Positions 1 through 12,252 of a DNA stretch of 64,000 nt are shown in pieces. How positions within the stretch are numbered: the stretch's first letter is position 1; each line of letters starts with the position of its first letter. Both the position numbers and the translations under genes were made by a program. Source of the DNA: Streptomyces flavochromogenes (GTDB lineage: Bacteria; Actinomycetota; Actinomycetes; Streptomycetales; Streptomycetaceae); NCBI RefSeq assembly GCF_000717595.1, contig NZ_JNZO01000022.1, positions 124,001-188,000 on the forward strand. The letters are read 5' to 3'. Under the pieces are notes generated by a model, which ran no database searches, had not been told where the DNA came from, and was given only the letters and a program-made list of their open reading frames with translations.

Positions 1-1
1 C

Positions 2-370
2 TTCCCGTTGCGGCTCCACGGCGGCGGGCACTTCGGGCGGCGCGCCCTGTGGGCCGGGATCGCCGGGGACCTGGACGAGCTGCGGCTGCTCGCCGAGCGC
101 GCCGACGCCGCCGCGCGCAGGGCCGGGGTCCCGATGGACGAGCACCGCCGCTACCAGGCGCATCTGACGGTCGCCCGCGCGCGGGGCGACGGAGCGGACC
201 TCCACCCCTTCCTCGACGAGCTCGGCACCTTCGAGGGCACCCGCTGGGAGGTGGGCGAGCTGGCCCTGGTGCGCTCGAACCTGCCGGTGAGCGGGGTGCG
301 GGGCGAGCAGCCCCGGTACGAGAAGGTCGACGGCTGGCCGCTGGGCGGGCCGCCGGAGGGAGCGGGGTGA
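2..370 (+). CDS. thpR: RNA 2',3'-cyclic phosphodiesterase (2'-5' RNA ligase family), 5' truncated by window edge
   Basis: The reading frame is open from the first bases and ends at TGA 368-370, so the N-terminus lies outside the window. The visible 122 residues contain HLTVAR, one of the two H-x-T/S-x motifs of the 2H phosphoesterase superfamily; the other should be in the missing part. The C-terminal pattern (ELALVRSNL, then a Y-rich end) fits ThpR/LigT proteins, which open 2',3'-cyclic phosphate ends of RNA. The family call is good; the physiological substrate cannot be told from sequence. Confidence 0.8.
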   Translation, partial: FPLRLHGGGHFGRRALWAGIAGDLDELRLLAERADAAARRAGVPMDEHRRYQAHLTVARARGDGADLHPFLDELGTFEGTRWEVGELALVRSNLPVSGVRGEQPRYEKVDGWPLGGPPEGAG

Positions 371-403
371 GGGCCGCGGCGGACGGCCGGGTAACCTCGA
401 AGC

Positions 404-493
404 GTGGATCCGAAAACCCGTAACCGCATCATGGCCGGCGTGCTCGTACTGATGTTCGCGATCATCGCGGTGGCATCGGTGTCGGGCCAGTAG
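404..493 (+). CDS. Small single-pass membrane peptide (SGM_5486 type), 29 aa
   Basis: A GTG-started ORF of 29 codons plus stop. It begins V/M-DPKTRNRI and is followed by one hydrophobic segment of about 17 residues (AGVLVLMFAIIAVASVSG). A short basic N-terminus, one TM helix and nothing else is typical of the tiny Streptomyces proteins annotated as SGM_5486 family transporter-associated protein. It lies 33 bp after the 2H phosphoesterase gene on the same strand, so it may be co-transcribed. No strong ribosome-binding site is visible. Function unknown. Confidence 0.6.
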   Translation: MDPKTRNRIMAGVLVLMFAIIAVASVSGQ

Positions 494-561
494 CCGGAGC
501 CGCTCCGACCGCTCGCCCTGCCCCCGCGACGCGCCCGCCTGCCACCCCGTGGGAACCCCCT

Positions 562-583
562 TGCTTCGAGTGCACTCGAAGCA
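562..583. promoter_or_regulatory. Perfect 22-bp palindrome in front of the aldo/keto reductase gene
   Basis: Every base of 562-583 pairs with its mirror; the core is CTTCGAGTGCACTCGAAG. It ends 15 bp before the ATG at 599 and begins one base inside a TTGCTT hexamer that could act as a -35 element. MerR-family regulators bind such long palindromes between widely spaced -35 and -10 boxes, often next to aldo/keto reductase genes. That assignment is inference: no merR gene is in the window. Confidence 0.6.
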
Positions 584-598
584 GTTGGCTTGGCGTCC

Positions 599-1588
599 AT
601 GGAGTACACGCAGCTCGGACGCACCGGACTCAAGGTCAGCCGACTCGTCCTCGGGACGATGAACTTCGGACCCCAGACGGACGAAGCCACCAGTCACGCC
701 ATCATGGACACGGCGCTGGACACGGGGCTCAACTTCTTCGACACCGCCAACGTGTACGGCTGGGGTGAGAAAAAGGGCCGGACCGAGGAGATCCTCGGTT
801 CCTGGTTCGCGAAGGGCGACGGCCGCCGCGACCGTACCGTTCTCGCCACCAAGGTGTACGGGAACATGGGCGCCGACGGCGAGGCCTGGCCCAACCACGA
901 CAAGCTCTCGGCGGTGAACATCCGCCGTGCGGTCGAGGGCAGCCTCAAGCGCCTCGGCACGGACTACATCGACGTCTACCAGTTCCACCACATCGACCGC
1001 TCGACCCCCTTCGAGGAGATCTGGCAGGCGGTCGACGTCCTCATCCAGCAGGGCAAGATCCTCTACGCCGGCTCCTCCAACTTCCCCGGCTACAAGATCG
1101 CCCAGGCCAACGAGACCGCCGCCCGGCGCGGCTCGGTCGGCCTCGTCAGCGAACAGTGCCTCTACAACCTCTTCGAGCGGCGCGCGGAGATGGAGGTCAT
1201 CCCGGCCGCGCAGGAGTACGGCCTCGGGGTCATCCCCTGGTCGCCGCTGCACGGCGGTCTGCTCGGCGGCGTCCTGAAGAAGGAGGCCGAGGGCAAGCGG
1301 CGTACGGAGGGCCGCGCGGCGGCCACCCTCGCCGACCCGGCCTCCCGCGCCAAGCTCCAGGCCTACGAGGACCTGCTCGACAAGCACGGCCTCGAGCCGG
1401 GCGAGGCGGCCCTCGCGTGGCTGCTCACCCGGCCGGGCGTGACGGGCCCGATCGTCGGTCCGCGTACGCCCGAGCAGCTGGCGGGCGCGCTGCGCGCCCT
1501 GGAGCTCGACCTGAGCGAGGAGGTCCTGGCGGGTCTCGACGAGATCTTCCCGGGCCCGGGGCCGTCGCCGGAGGCCTTCGCCTGGTAG
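599..1588 (+). CDS. Aldo/keto reductase
   Basis: 329 aa, the normal single-domain length of an NAD(P)H-dependent (beta/alpha)8 aldo/keto reductase that reduces aldehydes and ketones in the cytoplasm. The catalytic tetrad is visible: Asp48 (FFDTA), Tyr53 (NVYGWG), Lys85 (LATKVYG) and His130 (YQFHHID). The cofactor-binding C-terminal part carries GPIVGPRTPEQL. The ATG at 599 is preferred over an in-frame TTG at 590. No Shine-Dalgarno is obvious, and a perfect palindrome ends 15 bp upstream, so the transcript leader is probably very short. Monocistronic; the MarR gene downstream is convergent. Confidence 0.9.
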   Translation: MEYTQLGRTGLKVSRLVLGTMNFGPQTDEATSHAIMDTALDTGLNFFDTANVYGWGEKKGRTEEILGSWFAKGDGRRDRTVLATKVYGNMGADGEAWPNHDKLSAVNIRRAVEGSLKRLGTDYIDVYQFHHIDRSTPFEEIWQAVDVLIQQGKILYAGSSNFPGYKIAQANETAARRGSVGLVSEQCLYNLFERRAEMEVIPAAQEYGLGVIPWSPLHGGLLGGVLKKEAEGKRRTEGRAAATLADPASRAKLQAYEDLLDKHGLEPGEAALAWLLTRPGVTGPIVGPRTPEQLAGALRALELDLSEEVLAGLDEIFPGPGPSPEAFAW

Positions 1589-1592
1589 TCGC

Positions 1593-1656
1593 GTGCCGGG
1601 GTGCCGGGGTGCCGGGGTGCCGGGGTGCCGGGGTGCCGGGGTGCCGGGGTGCCTGG
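1593..1656. repeat. Octamer tandem repeat (GTGCCGGG, 8 units)
   Basis: Seven perfect copies of GTGCCGGG run from 1593 to 1648, and an eighth copy with one change (GTGCCTGG) ends at 1656. The array starts 5 bp after the aldo/keto reductase stop, in the gap before the convergent marR gene. It looks like a slippage-prone microsatellite rather than a regulatory element. Confidence 0.9.
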
Positions 1657-1677
1657 ATGTCCGGGTGACTCGGCGTG

Positions 1678-1722
1678 CGGGGCCTTCGCCCCGTGATCCT
1701 CCTGACCGACCGGGCCGGTCAG
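1678..1722. terminator. Two hairpins between convergent genes
   Basis: The first hairpin is a 6-bp stem CGGGGC/GCCCCG (1678-1693) with a CTTC loop. The second is a 7-bp stem CTGACCG/CGGTCAG (1702-1722) that overlaps the marR stop codon. Neither has a U-tract, which is usual in Streptomyces. They are placed to stop transcripts from both converging genes. Confidence 0.5.
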
Positions 1723-2258
1723 GGGGCGCCCAGCCAGCTGGTGGCGTCCAGGCGGAACGCCGTCTCCGCGGGGACGACGTTCCGCAGGGCCGCCTCCAGG
1801 TCCCGGACGCGGTCCGCGCCGAGGGCCGCCGCCCACTCCGCCCGCAGTTCGTCGAAGATCGCGGCGGAGCGCGCGAGGGCCTCGTACCCCCGTGGGGTGA
1901 GGTGGACGAGTTTGCGGCGGGCGTCGGCGGGGTCGTCGGCGCGCTCGGCGTAGCCGAGGGCGAGGAGTCGGTCGACGGTCTTGCCGGCGGCCTGCTTGGA
2001 GACGCCGAGGCGGCGTCCGATCTCGCTGGCGGTGGCACCCCGCGCGCCGACGGCCTGCATGGCGAAGCCGTGGGAGGGACGCAGGTCCGGGTGGCCCTCG
2101 GTGGCGAGGCGGGCGTGGAGGCGGTCGATGAGGGTGCGGAAGCCGCCGAAGAGGAGCAGGGGGAGTTCGTACCCCCGGCCGCCGCCCTCGGGCCCGCTTT
2201 CTCCCTTGCCGTTATCGACAACCTGGTTTACGTTTTCTTCCGGCACATGGTCAACCAT
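1719..2258 (-). CDS. MarR-family transcriptional regulator
   Basis: 179 aa with a central winged helix-turn-helix. ATASEIGRRLGVSKQAAGKTVDRL is the recognition region, followed by the wing (GYAERADDPADARRKLVHLT). The first 30 residues are low complexity and may be flexible. It is divergent from an AhpD-like gene (2303), the usual arrangement in which MarR represses a redox protein and itself. The start at 2258 lies inside a candidate operator; no ATG or GTG further in has a better ribosome-binding site. Inducer unknown, possibly an oxidant or phenolic. Confidence 0.88.
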   Translation of the reverse strand: MVDHVPEENVNQVVDNGKGESGPEGGGRGYELPLLLFGGFRTLIDRLHARLATEGHPDLRPSHGFAMQAVGARGATASEIGRRLGVSKQAAGKTVDRLLALGYAERADDPADARRKLVHLTPRGYEALARSAAIFDELRAEWAAALGADRVRDLEAALRNVVPAETAFRLDATSWLGAP

Positions 2259-2267
2259 GTTGTCGAT
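2214..2267. promoter_or_regulatory. Paired inverted operator-like sites between marR and the AhpD-like gene
   Basis: ATCGACAACCTGG (2214-2226) and CCATGTTGTCGAT (2255-2267) are reverse complements except for one base. Each also contains a small dyad (AACC-T-GGTT; CAAC-CATG-TTG). The right copy overlaps the marR start codon and the left copy lies in its first codons, a good place for autorepression. Binding by MarR is inferred from position and symmetry. Confidence 0.5.
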
Positions 2268-2302
2268 TCTACCCGTTCTGCCCGCCCGAGCCTGGAGACG
2301 CC

Positions 2303-2716
2303 TTGCCCGTGGACATGTCCGCCCGTACCGCCAACGCCGTCGCCCTCCTCAAGGAGTCGCCCGAGACCCTCGACGGCTTCCTGAAACTCAGCCAGACCTT
2401 CGAGTCCACCACCCTCGACCCGCACTCCCGCGAGACGGTCGTCCTGACCGTCGCCGAACGCAATCAGTGCCACCTCTGCGTCGACATGCACGAGGCCAAG
2501 ATGGCCGCCCTCGGCCCCGCGCCCGACGCCGAACGGCTCGCCGCCGTCCGCCTGTTCACCCTGCGCGTCCTCGCCTCGGCGGGTGCCGTGAGCGACGAGG
2601 AGACGGCCGCCTTCGAGGCCGCGGGATACACGCGCCGCAACGCCCTGGAGGTCGTCCTCGGCATCGGCGCGTACACCCTCTCGACCTTCGCGAACCGTCT
2701 GACCCGGGCCGCTTGA
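2303..2716 (+). CDS. AhpD-like carboxymuconolactone decarboxylase family protein
   Basis: About 137 aa. It has the redox-active motif of the AhpD/CMD family: VLTVAERNQCHLCVDMH, with the CxxC pair (CHLC) and the following His. Such proteins reduce peroxides or peroxiredoxins through a dithiol. GGAG at 2294-2297 is well spaced for TTG 2303 or GTG 2309 and too far from ATG 2315, so a non-ATG start is likely. It is divergent from and probably controlled by the adjacent MarR. Two further relatives occur in the window (37258, lacking the Cys pair; 42945, with CGAC). Confidence 0.87.
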   Translation: MPVDMSARTANAVALLKESPETLDGFLKLSQTFESTTLDPHSRETVVLTVAERNQCHLCVDMHEAKMAALGPAPDAERLAAVRLFTLRVLASAGAVSDEETAAFEAAGYTRRNALEVVLGIGAYTLSTFANRLTRAA

Positions 2717-2726
2717 GCCGCGGCCG

Positions 2727-3407
2727 CTACCCGGCGTACGGGCCGCCCAGGCCCCACGCCTGGTGCATCGCGTCGGCGAAGGCGGACGCCAGCTTGTGCT
2801 CGCCCGAGGGGCCCGGGTGGGTGCCGTCGTAGGTGTCCGCGTCGAGGTCGTACGACTCCGGGATCGCCGCCAGGAGCAGGGGCGAGGCCGCCGTGTCCAG
2901 GTCGGCGACCGCCTTCGCGAGCAGCTCGTTGAAGCGGGCGCACTCAAGGGCGAAGGGCGCGTCGTAGCCGGCGCGCACGTTGGGGATGACCGGCAGGAGG
3001 ACGGCCCGGACGCGCGGGTTCGCGGCGCGTGCCGCGGCGACGAAGGCCCGGACGTTCTCCTCGGTCTGCTCGCTGTTGGTGTAGAAGCCGAGGTCGATCA
3101 GGCCGAGGGAGATCAGCAGCACGTCGGCCCCGGTCGCCGCGACCGTGGCGCCGATCACGGGCGCCATGTGCAGCCAGCCCTCGCCCCAGCCGGCCAGATG
3201 GCGCCGGGCGGGGGCGGGGAAGGCCGGGTCGGCGTACGTCTCCGAGTCCGGGGCGTCGGCGGCGGGGTCGTACAGCGTGGCGCGGGGGCCGACGATCGCG
3301 TACCCGCCGGGCAGTGTGGACTCCAGATGCCGCCACATGCGGTACCGCCAGGTCCAGTCGCCGGCGCGTCCGATGGTCATGCTGTCGCCGACGAACAGAA
3401 AACGCAT
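2727..3407 (-). CDS. SGNH/GDSL hydrolase
   Basis: About 226 aa. It shows the SGNH blocks in order: block I FVGDSMT (nucleophilic Ser) at residues 5-10, a degenerate block III around SLGLIDLGFYTN, and block V DGTHPGPSGEHKLA with the catalytic Asp-x-x-His. These are esterases or lipases; no signal peptide is seen, so it is probably cytoplasmic. ATG at 3407 and ATG at 3413 are both possible starts and neither has a clear ribosome-binding site. It lies downstream of an alpha/beta hydrolase on the same strand but is separated from it by a very strong hairpin. Substrate unknown. Confidence 0.85.
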   Translation of the reverse strand: MRFLFVGDSMTIGRAGDWTWRYRMWRHLESTLPGGYAIVGPRATLYDPAADAPDSETYADPAFPAPARRHLAGWGEGWLHMAPVIGATVAATGADVLLISLGLIDLGFYTNSEQTEENVRAFVAAARAANPRVRAVLLPVIPNVRAGYDAPFALECARFNELLAKAVADLDTAASPLLLAAIPESYDLDADTYDGTHPGPSGEHKLASAFADAMHQAWGLGGPYAG

Positions 3408-3484
3408 GGTCATATCATCGCGGACGGTGTCCCGGGCCTGCGACGTGATCCGGGACACGGGCCCACCGGGGCGAACCGCCCCAC

Positions 3485-3547
3485 GCGGAAGGCCGCCTGC
3501 GGCAGGAACACCTCACGCGGGTGCTCCTGCCGCAGGCGGCCTTCCGC
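3485..3547 (-). terminator. Very long hairpin (23-bp perfect stem)
   Basis: The arms 3485-3507 and 3525-3547 are perfectly complementary over 23 bp. The 17-nt loop can add a 4-bp CACC/GGTG stem. The hairpin begins 8 bp past the stop of the alpha/beta hydrolase gene and so probably ends that transcript before the SGNH gene. There is no U-tract on either strand. Confidence 0.75.
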
Positions 3548-3555
3548 ACAGACGC

Positions 3556-4404
3556 CTACCGCAGGAAGTCGCCGACCGCCCCCGTGAACCGCTCCGCGTC
3601 GTCGTGCCACGGGAAGTGCCCCGCCCCGTCCAGGACGACGAAGGCCGCCTCCGGGAACAGCCCCGCGTACGCGGCCGCCGTCGGGACCGGGGTGTTCACG
3701 TCCCCCTCCCCGGCCACCACGAGCACCGGCCGCGCGAACTCCGCGAACACCGCGCGCGTCGCCTCCGGGTCGAAGGCGCCCTCGCTCGCGAAGACACCCG
3801 CGCCCTCACGGTTCCGCTGCCTCTCGCCGGCGGCGTGCCGCTCCCGCGCGGCCTCGTCCCAGGTCCCGTGGAAGAACGGCGTCACGGCCTGGAAGCTCTC
3901 GCCGTTCCCCCGCCCCGCCGTGACCTCTTCGAGCGCCGCGTACGCCGGACCGAACCACGGCTCGTCCCGCCGCAGCCGCGCCGCCGCGAGCCGCTCCTCC
4001 GGCGCCGTGTCGAGCCCGGCGGCCGCCGCGCCCGGAGTGACGAGCACGAGCCGGCCGACCCGCTCGGAGTGCCGGGTCACGTACAGGGCGGCGAGGTTCG
4101 CGCCCGCCGAGTGCCCGAGGACGTCGACGGTGTCGAGCCCGAGGTGCGCGCGCAGCGCCTCCACGTCCTCGACGAGCCGGTCGCAGCGATACGAGGAGGA
4201 GTCGTCCGGCACGGCCGACGCGCCCGTACCCCGGAGGTCGAGCCGGATCAGCTGCCGGTGCGCGGTCAGTCCGCCGAGGTCGCCGAGATAGGCGGAGTCC
4301 TGGAGCGGACCTCCGGGAAGACAGAGGAGCGGGGCGCCGGTGCCGGACACATGGAAGGCGAGTGTCGTGCCGTCGGGCGCGGAGAAGGTCTGCGGGGTGG
4401 GCAT
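3556..4404 (-). CDS. Alpha/beta fold hydrolase
   Basis: 282 aa from ATG 4404. It has the alpha/beta-hydrolase order: oxyanion-hole region LLCLPGGP, RLDLRGTGAS, nucleophile elbow VLGHSAGAN (Ser), acidic residue region VVAGEGDVNTPV, and catalytic His in DGAGHFPWHDD. The proline iminopeptidase/haloperoxidase-like architecture suggests a cytoplasmic esterase or peptidase; the substrate is not predictable. No signal peptide. Its transcript probably ends at the 3485-3547 hairpin. Confidence 0.87.
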   Translation of the reverse strand: MPTPQTFSAPDGTTLAFHVSGTGAPLLCLPGGPLQDSAYLGDLGGLTAHRQLIRLDLRGTGASAVPDDSSSYRCDRLVEDVEALRAHLGLDTVDVLGHSAGANLAALYVTRHSERVGRLVLVTPGAAAAGLDTAPEERLAAARLRRDEPWFGPAYAALEEVTAGRGNGESFQAVTPFFHGTWDEAARERHAAGERQRNREGAGVFASEGAFDPEATRAVFAEFARPVLVVAGEGDVNTPVPTAAAYAGLFPEAAFVVLDGAGHFPWHDDAERFTGAVGDFLR

Positions 4405-4532
4405 GAGCGCGACCCTGACAGTGGCCGAGGCACCGGTCAAACGGGTTTCACCCCGGGGCGGGCGGTGGTCACCGGGCAACGGACGATCTTCCCGCCCGGT
4501 GTCGGCGGCCGCGTCGTGGCAGGCTGGGGGAC

Positions 4533-5528
4533 ATGCGATCTGCTCTGTGCGCCCTCGGCGCGGCGGCGGCCCTGGTGCTGCTCCCGGCCGGTCATGCCCG
4601 TGCCGAAGGACAGGAGCCGGACCGGGACTTCACCATCGAGGACTCCCGTGTCACCGAGTCCAGCGGTCTCGCCGCGAGCCGGGCCCACCCCGGGATCTAC
4701 TGGACGCACAACGACCAGGACGCCCCCCTGATCTACGGCATCGACTCCCGCACGGGGAAGACGGTCGCGACCCTGACCATGCAGGGCGTCGGCACCCCCC
4801 GTGACATGGAGGCGATCGCGGTCGGCCCGGACGGCGACATCTACGTCGGCGACATCGGCGACAACCTCGACGGCTCGTGGGACCACGTCTGGGTCTACCG
4901 CTTCCCCGAGCCGAAGGTCCTCAAGGACCAGAAGGTGGCGGCGAAGCAGTACGTCGTGAAGTACGCCGACGGTGCGCGCAACGCCGAGGCGCTGATGGTC
5001 CATCCGAAGACCGGCCGGGTGTACATCGCGAGCAAGAACGAGGACGGCGGCGGTCTCTACGCGGGCCCCGAGCGGCTCTCCTCGTCCGGGACGAACGTCT
5101 TCCGGCGCGTCGGCGAGGTCCCGTGGGTCACCGACGGCGCCTTCTCGCCGGACGGCGACCGCCTGGTCCTGCGCGGCTACCTCATGGCGCGCGAGTACGC
5201 GTGGAAGGACGGCCGGCTCGGCGACGAGGGCACGTCGATCGGGGCCCCGTTCCAGGGCCAGGCGGAATCGGTGACGTACACGACGGACGGCTCGGCGTTC
5301 ATGCTCGGCTCCGAGGGACAGAAGAGCCGGGTGGTGCGGCTGGAGCGGCAGGACGCCGGCCGCTCCCCGGAGAAGCCGGGCGGCAGCCCGGCCACCCCGG
5401 GCGCACCACAGGCGCCGCAGTCCCCGGCGGCCGACGGCGAGAAGGGGAACGTCACGGTCGGCTTCCTGGTCCTCGCGGGCGCGTTCGTCGTCGTCTTCGG
5501 CATCAAGCGACTGCTGCGGCGGGGCTGA
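4533..5528 (+). CDS. Secreted, membrane-anchored beta-propeller protein (WD40-like)
   Basis: 331 aa. A signal peptide (residues 1-24, cleavage near AHARA-EG) is followed by propeller-like repeats with blade motifs (RDMEAIAVGPDGDIYVGDIGDN, NAEALMVHPKTGRVYIASK, TDGAFSPDGDRLVLR). Then come a Pro/Ala-rich linker at about 272-300 and a C-terminal hydrophobic helix (FLVLAGAFVVVFGI) with a KRLLRRG stop-transfer tail. The protein should sit on the outer face of the membrane. GGGGGA lies just before the ATG. Ligand and role unknown; no neighbour in the same operon helps. Confidence 0.75.
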   Translation: MRSALCALGAAAALVLLPAGHARAEGQEPDRDFTIEDSRVTESSGLAASRAHPGIYWTHNDQDAPLIYGIDSRTGKTVATLTMQGVGTPRDMEAIAVGPDGDIYVGDIGDNLDGSWDHVWVYRFPEPKVLKDQKVAAKQYVVKYADGARNAEALMVHPKTGRVYIASKNEDGGGLYAGPERLSSSGTNVFRRVGEVPWVTDGAFSPDGDRLVLRGYLMAREYAWKDGRLGDEGTSIGAPFQGQAESVTYTTDGSAFMLGSEGQKSRVVRLERQDAGRSPEKPGGSPATPGAPQAPQSPAADGEKGNVTVGFLVLAGAFVVVFGIKRLLRRG

Positions 5529-5604
5529 CCTGCGGTGCTCCCCCTCGTATCGACCGGGTGCGGCACGAGGGCGAGACTGGAAGGACACCGACCGTGGAGG
5601 AATC

Positions 5605-5970
5605 ATGACGGGATTCACTCGCGAGGACACTCCGGTCGCCATGGAAGGCGGCGGCCTGGACTTCCGTATGCAGGAGGCCGGCGGTGACATGACCGTCGCC
5701 TTCATCCACCTTCCCCGGGGCACCGACATGGCGCCGGCACTCAAGGGACTGGAGGGCGACCTGTGCCAGTGCCCCCACTGGGGCTATCTGCTCAAGGGCC
5801 GGCTCAGGGTGCGCACCGCCTCGGGCGATGAGAACTACGAGGCCGGACAGGCCTACTACTGGGGGCCGGGCCACGCCCCGGAGGCCCTGGAGGACGTCGA
5901 CGTGGTGGAGTTCTCGCCGACCGCCGAGTTCAACGCCGTCATCGACCATGTGAAAGCACAGTCGGGCTGA
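5605..5970 (+). CDS. Cupin-domain protein
   Basis: 121 aa with an excellent ribosome-binding site (GTGGAGG, 5 nt before ATG). The single cupin barrel is seen in HWGYLLKGRLRVRTASGDENYEAGQAYYWGPGHAP: motif 1 has few metal ligands, and motif 2 ends in GHAPEALEDVDVVEFSP. Glu/His ligands are partly replaced, so it may bind a ligand rather than act as a metal enzyme. It lies 76 bp after the propeller gene and ends at a hairpin. Specific function unknown. Confidence 0.75.
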   Translation: MTGFTREDTPVAMEGGGLDFRMQEAGGDMTVAFIHLPRGTDMAPALKGLEGDLCQCPHWGYLLKGRLRVRTASGDENYEAGQAYYWGPGHAPEALEDVDVVEFSPTAEFNAVIDHVKAQSG

Positions 5971-5978
5971 ACGGCGAA

Positions 5979-6014
5979 GGCCCGGCGCCGGACTGCTTCC
6001 TCCGGCACCGGGCC
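5979..6014. terminator. Bidirectional terminator hairpin, cupin gene / serC
   Basis: The 14-bp stem has one C-A mismatch (5979-5992 with 6001-6014) and an 8-nt loop. It sits between the convergent cupin gene and serC, whose stop is at 6032. There is no strong U-tract. Confidence 0.75.
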
Positions 6015-6031
6015 CTCTTCGTCTCAGGGCT

Positions 6032-10997
<4,966 letters not shown>

Positions 10998-11074
10998 GCG
11001 TCTGGAGCATAACCGCAGCGCAATCGGCATTTCCGGCGCCGCGCGGGGGCTCGTAGCGTGAGAGGGGAACTCCG

Positions 11075-11128
11075 GTGACAGGAAACCGGCAGTGCATTAT
11101 TCTGGACTGGAAGTTCAATGCAGTGAAC
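11075..11128 (+). promoter_or_regulatory. Promoter and dyad upstream of the EamA exporter gene
   Basis: GTGACA (11075-11080) and TATTCT (11098-11103) are separated by 17 bp, a good vegetative -35/-10 pair. Ten bases downstream, GTTCAATGCAGTGAAC (11113-11128) is a 16-bp palindrome with one mismatched pair. It could be a site for the divergent LysR protein or another repressor. No experimental support is available. Confidence 0.5.
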
Positions 11129-11144
11129 AGTTGAGGAGTGGTCG

Positions 11145-12131
11145 GTGGACATCAGCCCGGTCAAGGAGGCGGGCCCGGTGGGGACCGCGGTCGGTCCCGA
11201 GGCGCCGGCCGTCCCCGTCGGCGGCGCCCAGGGCGGCCGCGGGCCCACGGGGCTCGCGGGCCACCGATTCGGGCCCGTCGCGCTCGTCGTCGCGGGCGGG
11301 CTCTCCGTGCAGTTCGGCTCGGCCCTCGCCGTCCTCCTCATGCCCCGGGCCGGCGCCCTCGGCGTCGTCACCCTGAGGCTCGTCCTCGCCGCCGCCGTCC
11401 TGCTGATCGTCTGCCGTCCGAAGGTCCGCGGCTACGGCCGGGCGGACTGGGGCACGATCGTCGCCTTCGGTGCGGCGATGGCGGGCATGAACATCCTCTT
11501 CTACCAAGCGGCCGACCGGATCCCGCTGGGCGCCGCGGTGACCCTGGAGGTCCTCGGCCCGCTGATCCTCTCGGTGGTCGCCTCCCGCCGGATGATGAAC
11601 CTGCTCTGGGCGGGGCTCGCCCTCGGCGGCGTCGTCCTGCTCAGCGGCGGCGGCTTCGACCGACTCGACCCGCTGGGCGCGGCCTTCGCGCTCGCGGCGG
11701 GCGCGATGTGGGCCACGTACATCGTCTTCAGCGCACGTACGGGCCGCCGCTTCCCGCAGGCGGACGGACTCGCGCTCGCGATGGCCTTCGGCGCCGTCCT
11801 CAGCCTGCCGCTGGGCATCGCGGAGGCGGGCGACAAGCTCCTCGTTCCCTCGACGATCGGTCTCGGCCTCGCGGTCGCGCTGATGTCGTCCGTCCTGCCG
11901 TACACCCTCGAACTCCTCGCCCTGCGCCGCCTGCCCGCCCCCACCTTCGCCATCCTGATGAGCCTGGAACCGGCCATCGCGGCGACGGCCGGCTTCCTCA
12001 TCCTCAGCCAGGCGCTCTCCCTGACCGACGCGCTCGCGATCGCCCTGGTGATCGCGGCGAGCATGGGGGCGGTGCGGACGCAGGTACGGGCGGCCGCGCG
12101 GGAGAGGGGCAGGGGCGGGGTCGCGGGCTAG
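11145..12131 (+). CDS. EamA/DMT-family exporter
   Basis: 328 aa. After a 38-residue Gly/Pro-rich N-terminus come about ten hydrophobic segments in two homologous halves, the two EamA repeats. The first half includes GVVTLRLVLAAAVLLIVCRP and AGMNILFYQAADRIPLGAAVTLEVLGPL. The second includes SSVLPYTLELLALRRLPAPTFAILMSLEPAIAATAGF. DMT members export amino acids, metabolites or toxic compounds. GTG at 11145 is preceded by GAGGAGTGG. Divergent from LysR; substrate unknown. Confidence 0.88.
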   Translation: MDISPVKEAGPVGTAVGPEAPAVPVGGAQGGRGPTGLAGHRFGPVALVVAGGLSVQFGSALAVLLMPRAGALGVVTLRLVLAAAVLLIVCRPKVRGYGRADWGTIVAFGAAMAGMNILFYQAADRIPLGAAVTLEVLGPLILSVVASRRMMNLLWAGLALGGVVLLSGGGFDRLDPLGAAFALAAGAMWATYIVFSARTGRRFPQADGLALAMAFGAVLSLPLGIAEAGDKLLVPSTIGLGLAVALMSSVLPYTLELLALRRLPAPTFAILMSLEPAIAATAGFLILSQALSLTDALAIALVIAASMGAVRTQVRAAARERGRGGVAG

Positions 12132-12252
12132 GGGCGTCTTGCCGATCGCGCCGTGAGCCCGGCCTGATCGTCAAGACGTCGCCCTGGGGCCCGGTCGCCC
12201 TTCACGGGCCGGTGCCGGGGCTTCACGGCGGGGCGGGTCCTAGGATCCGCGC

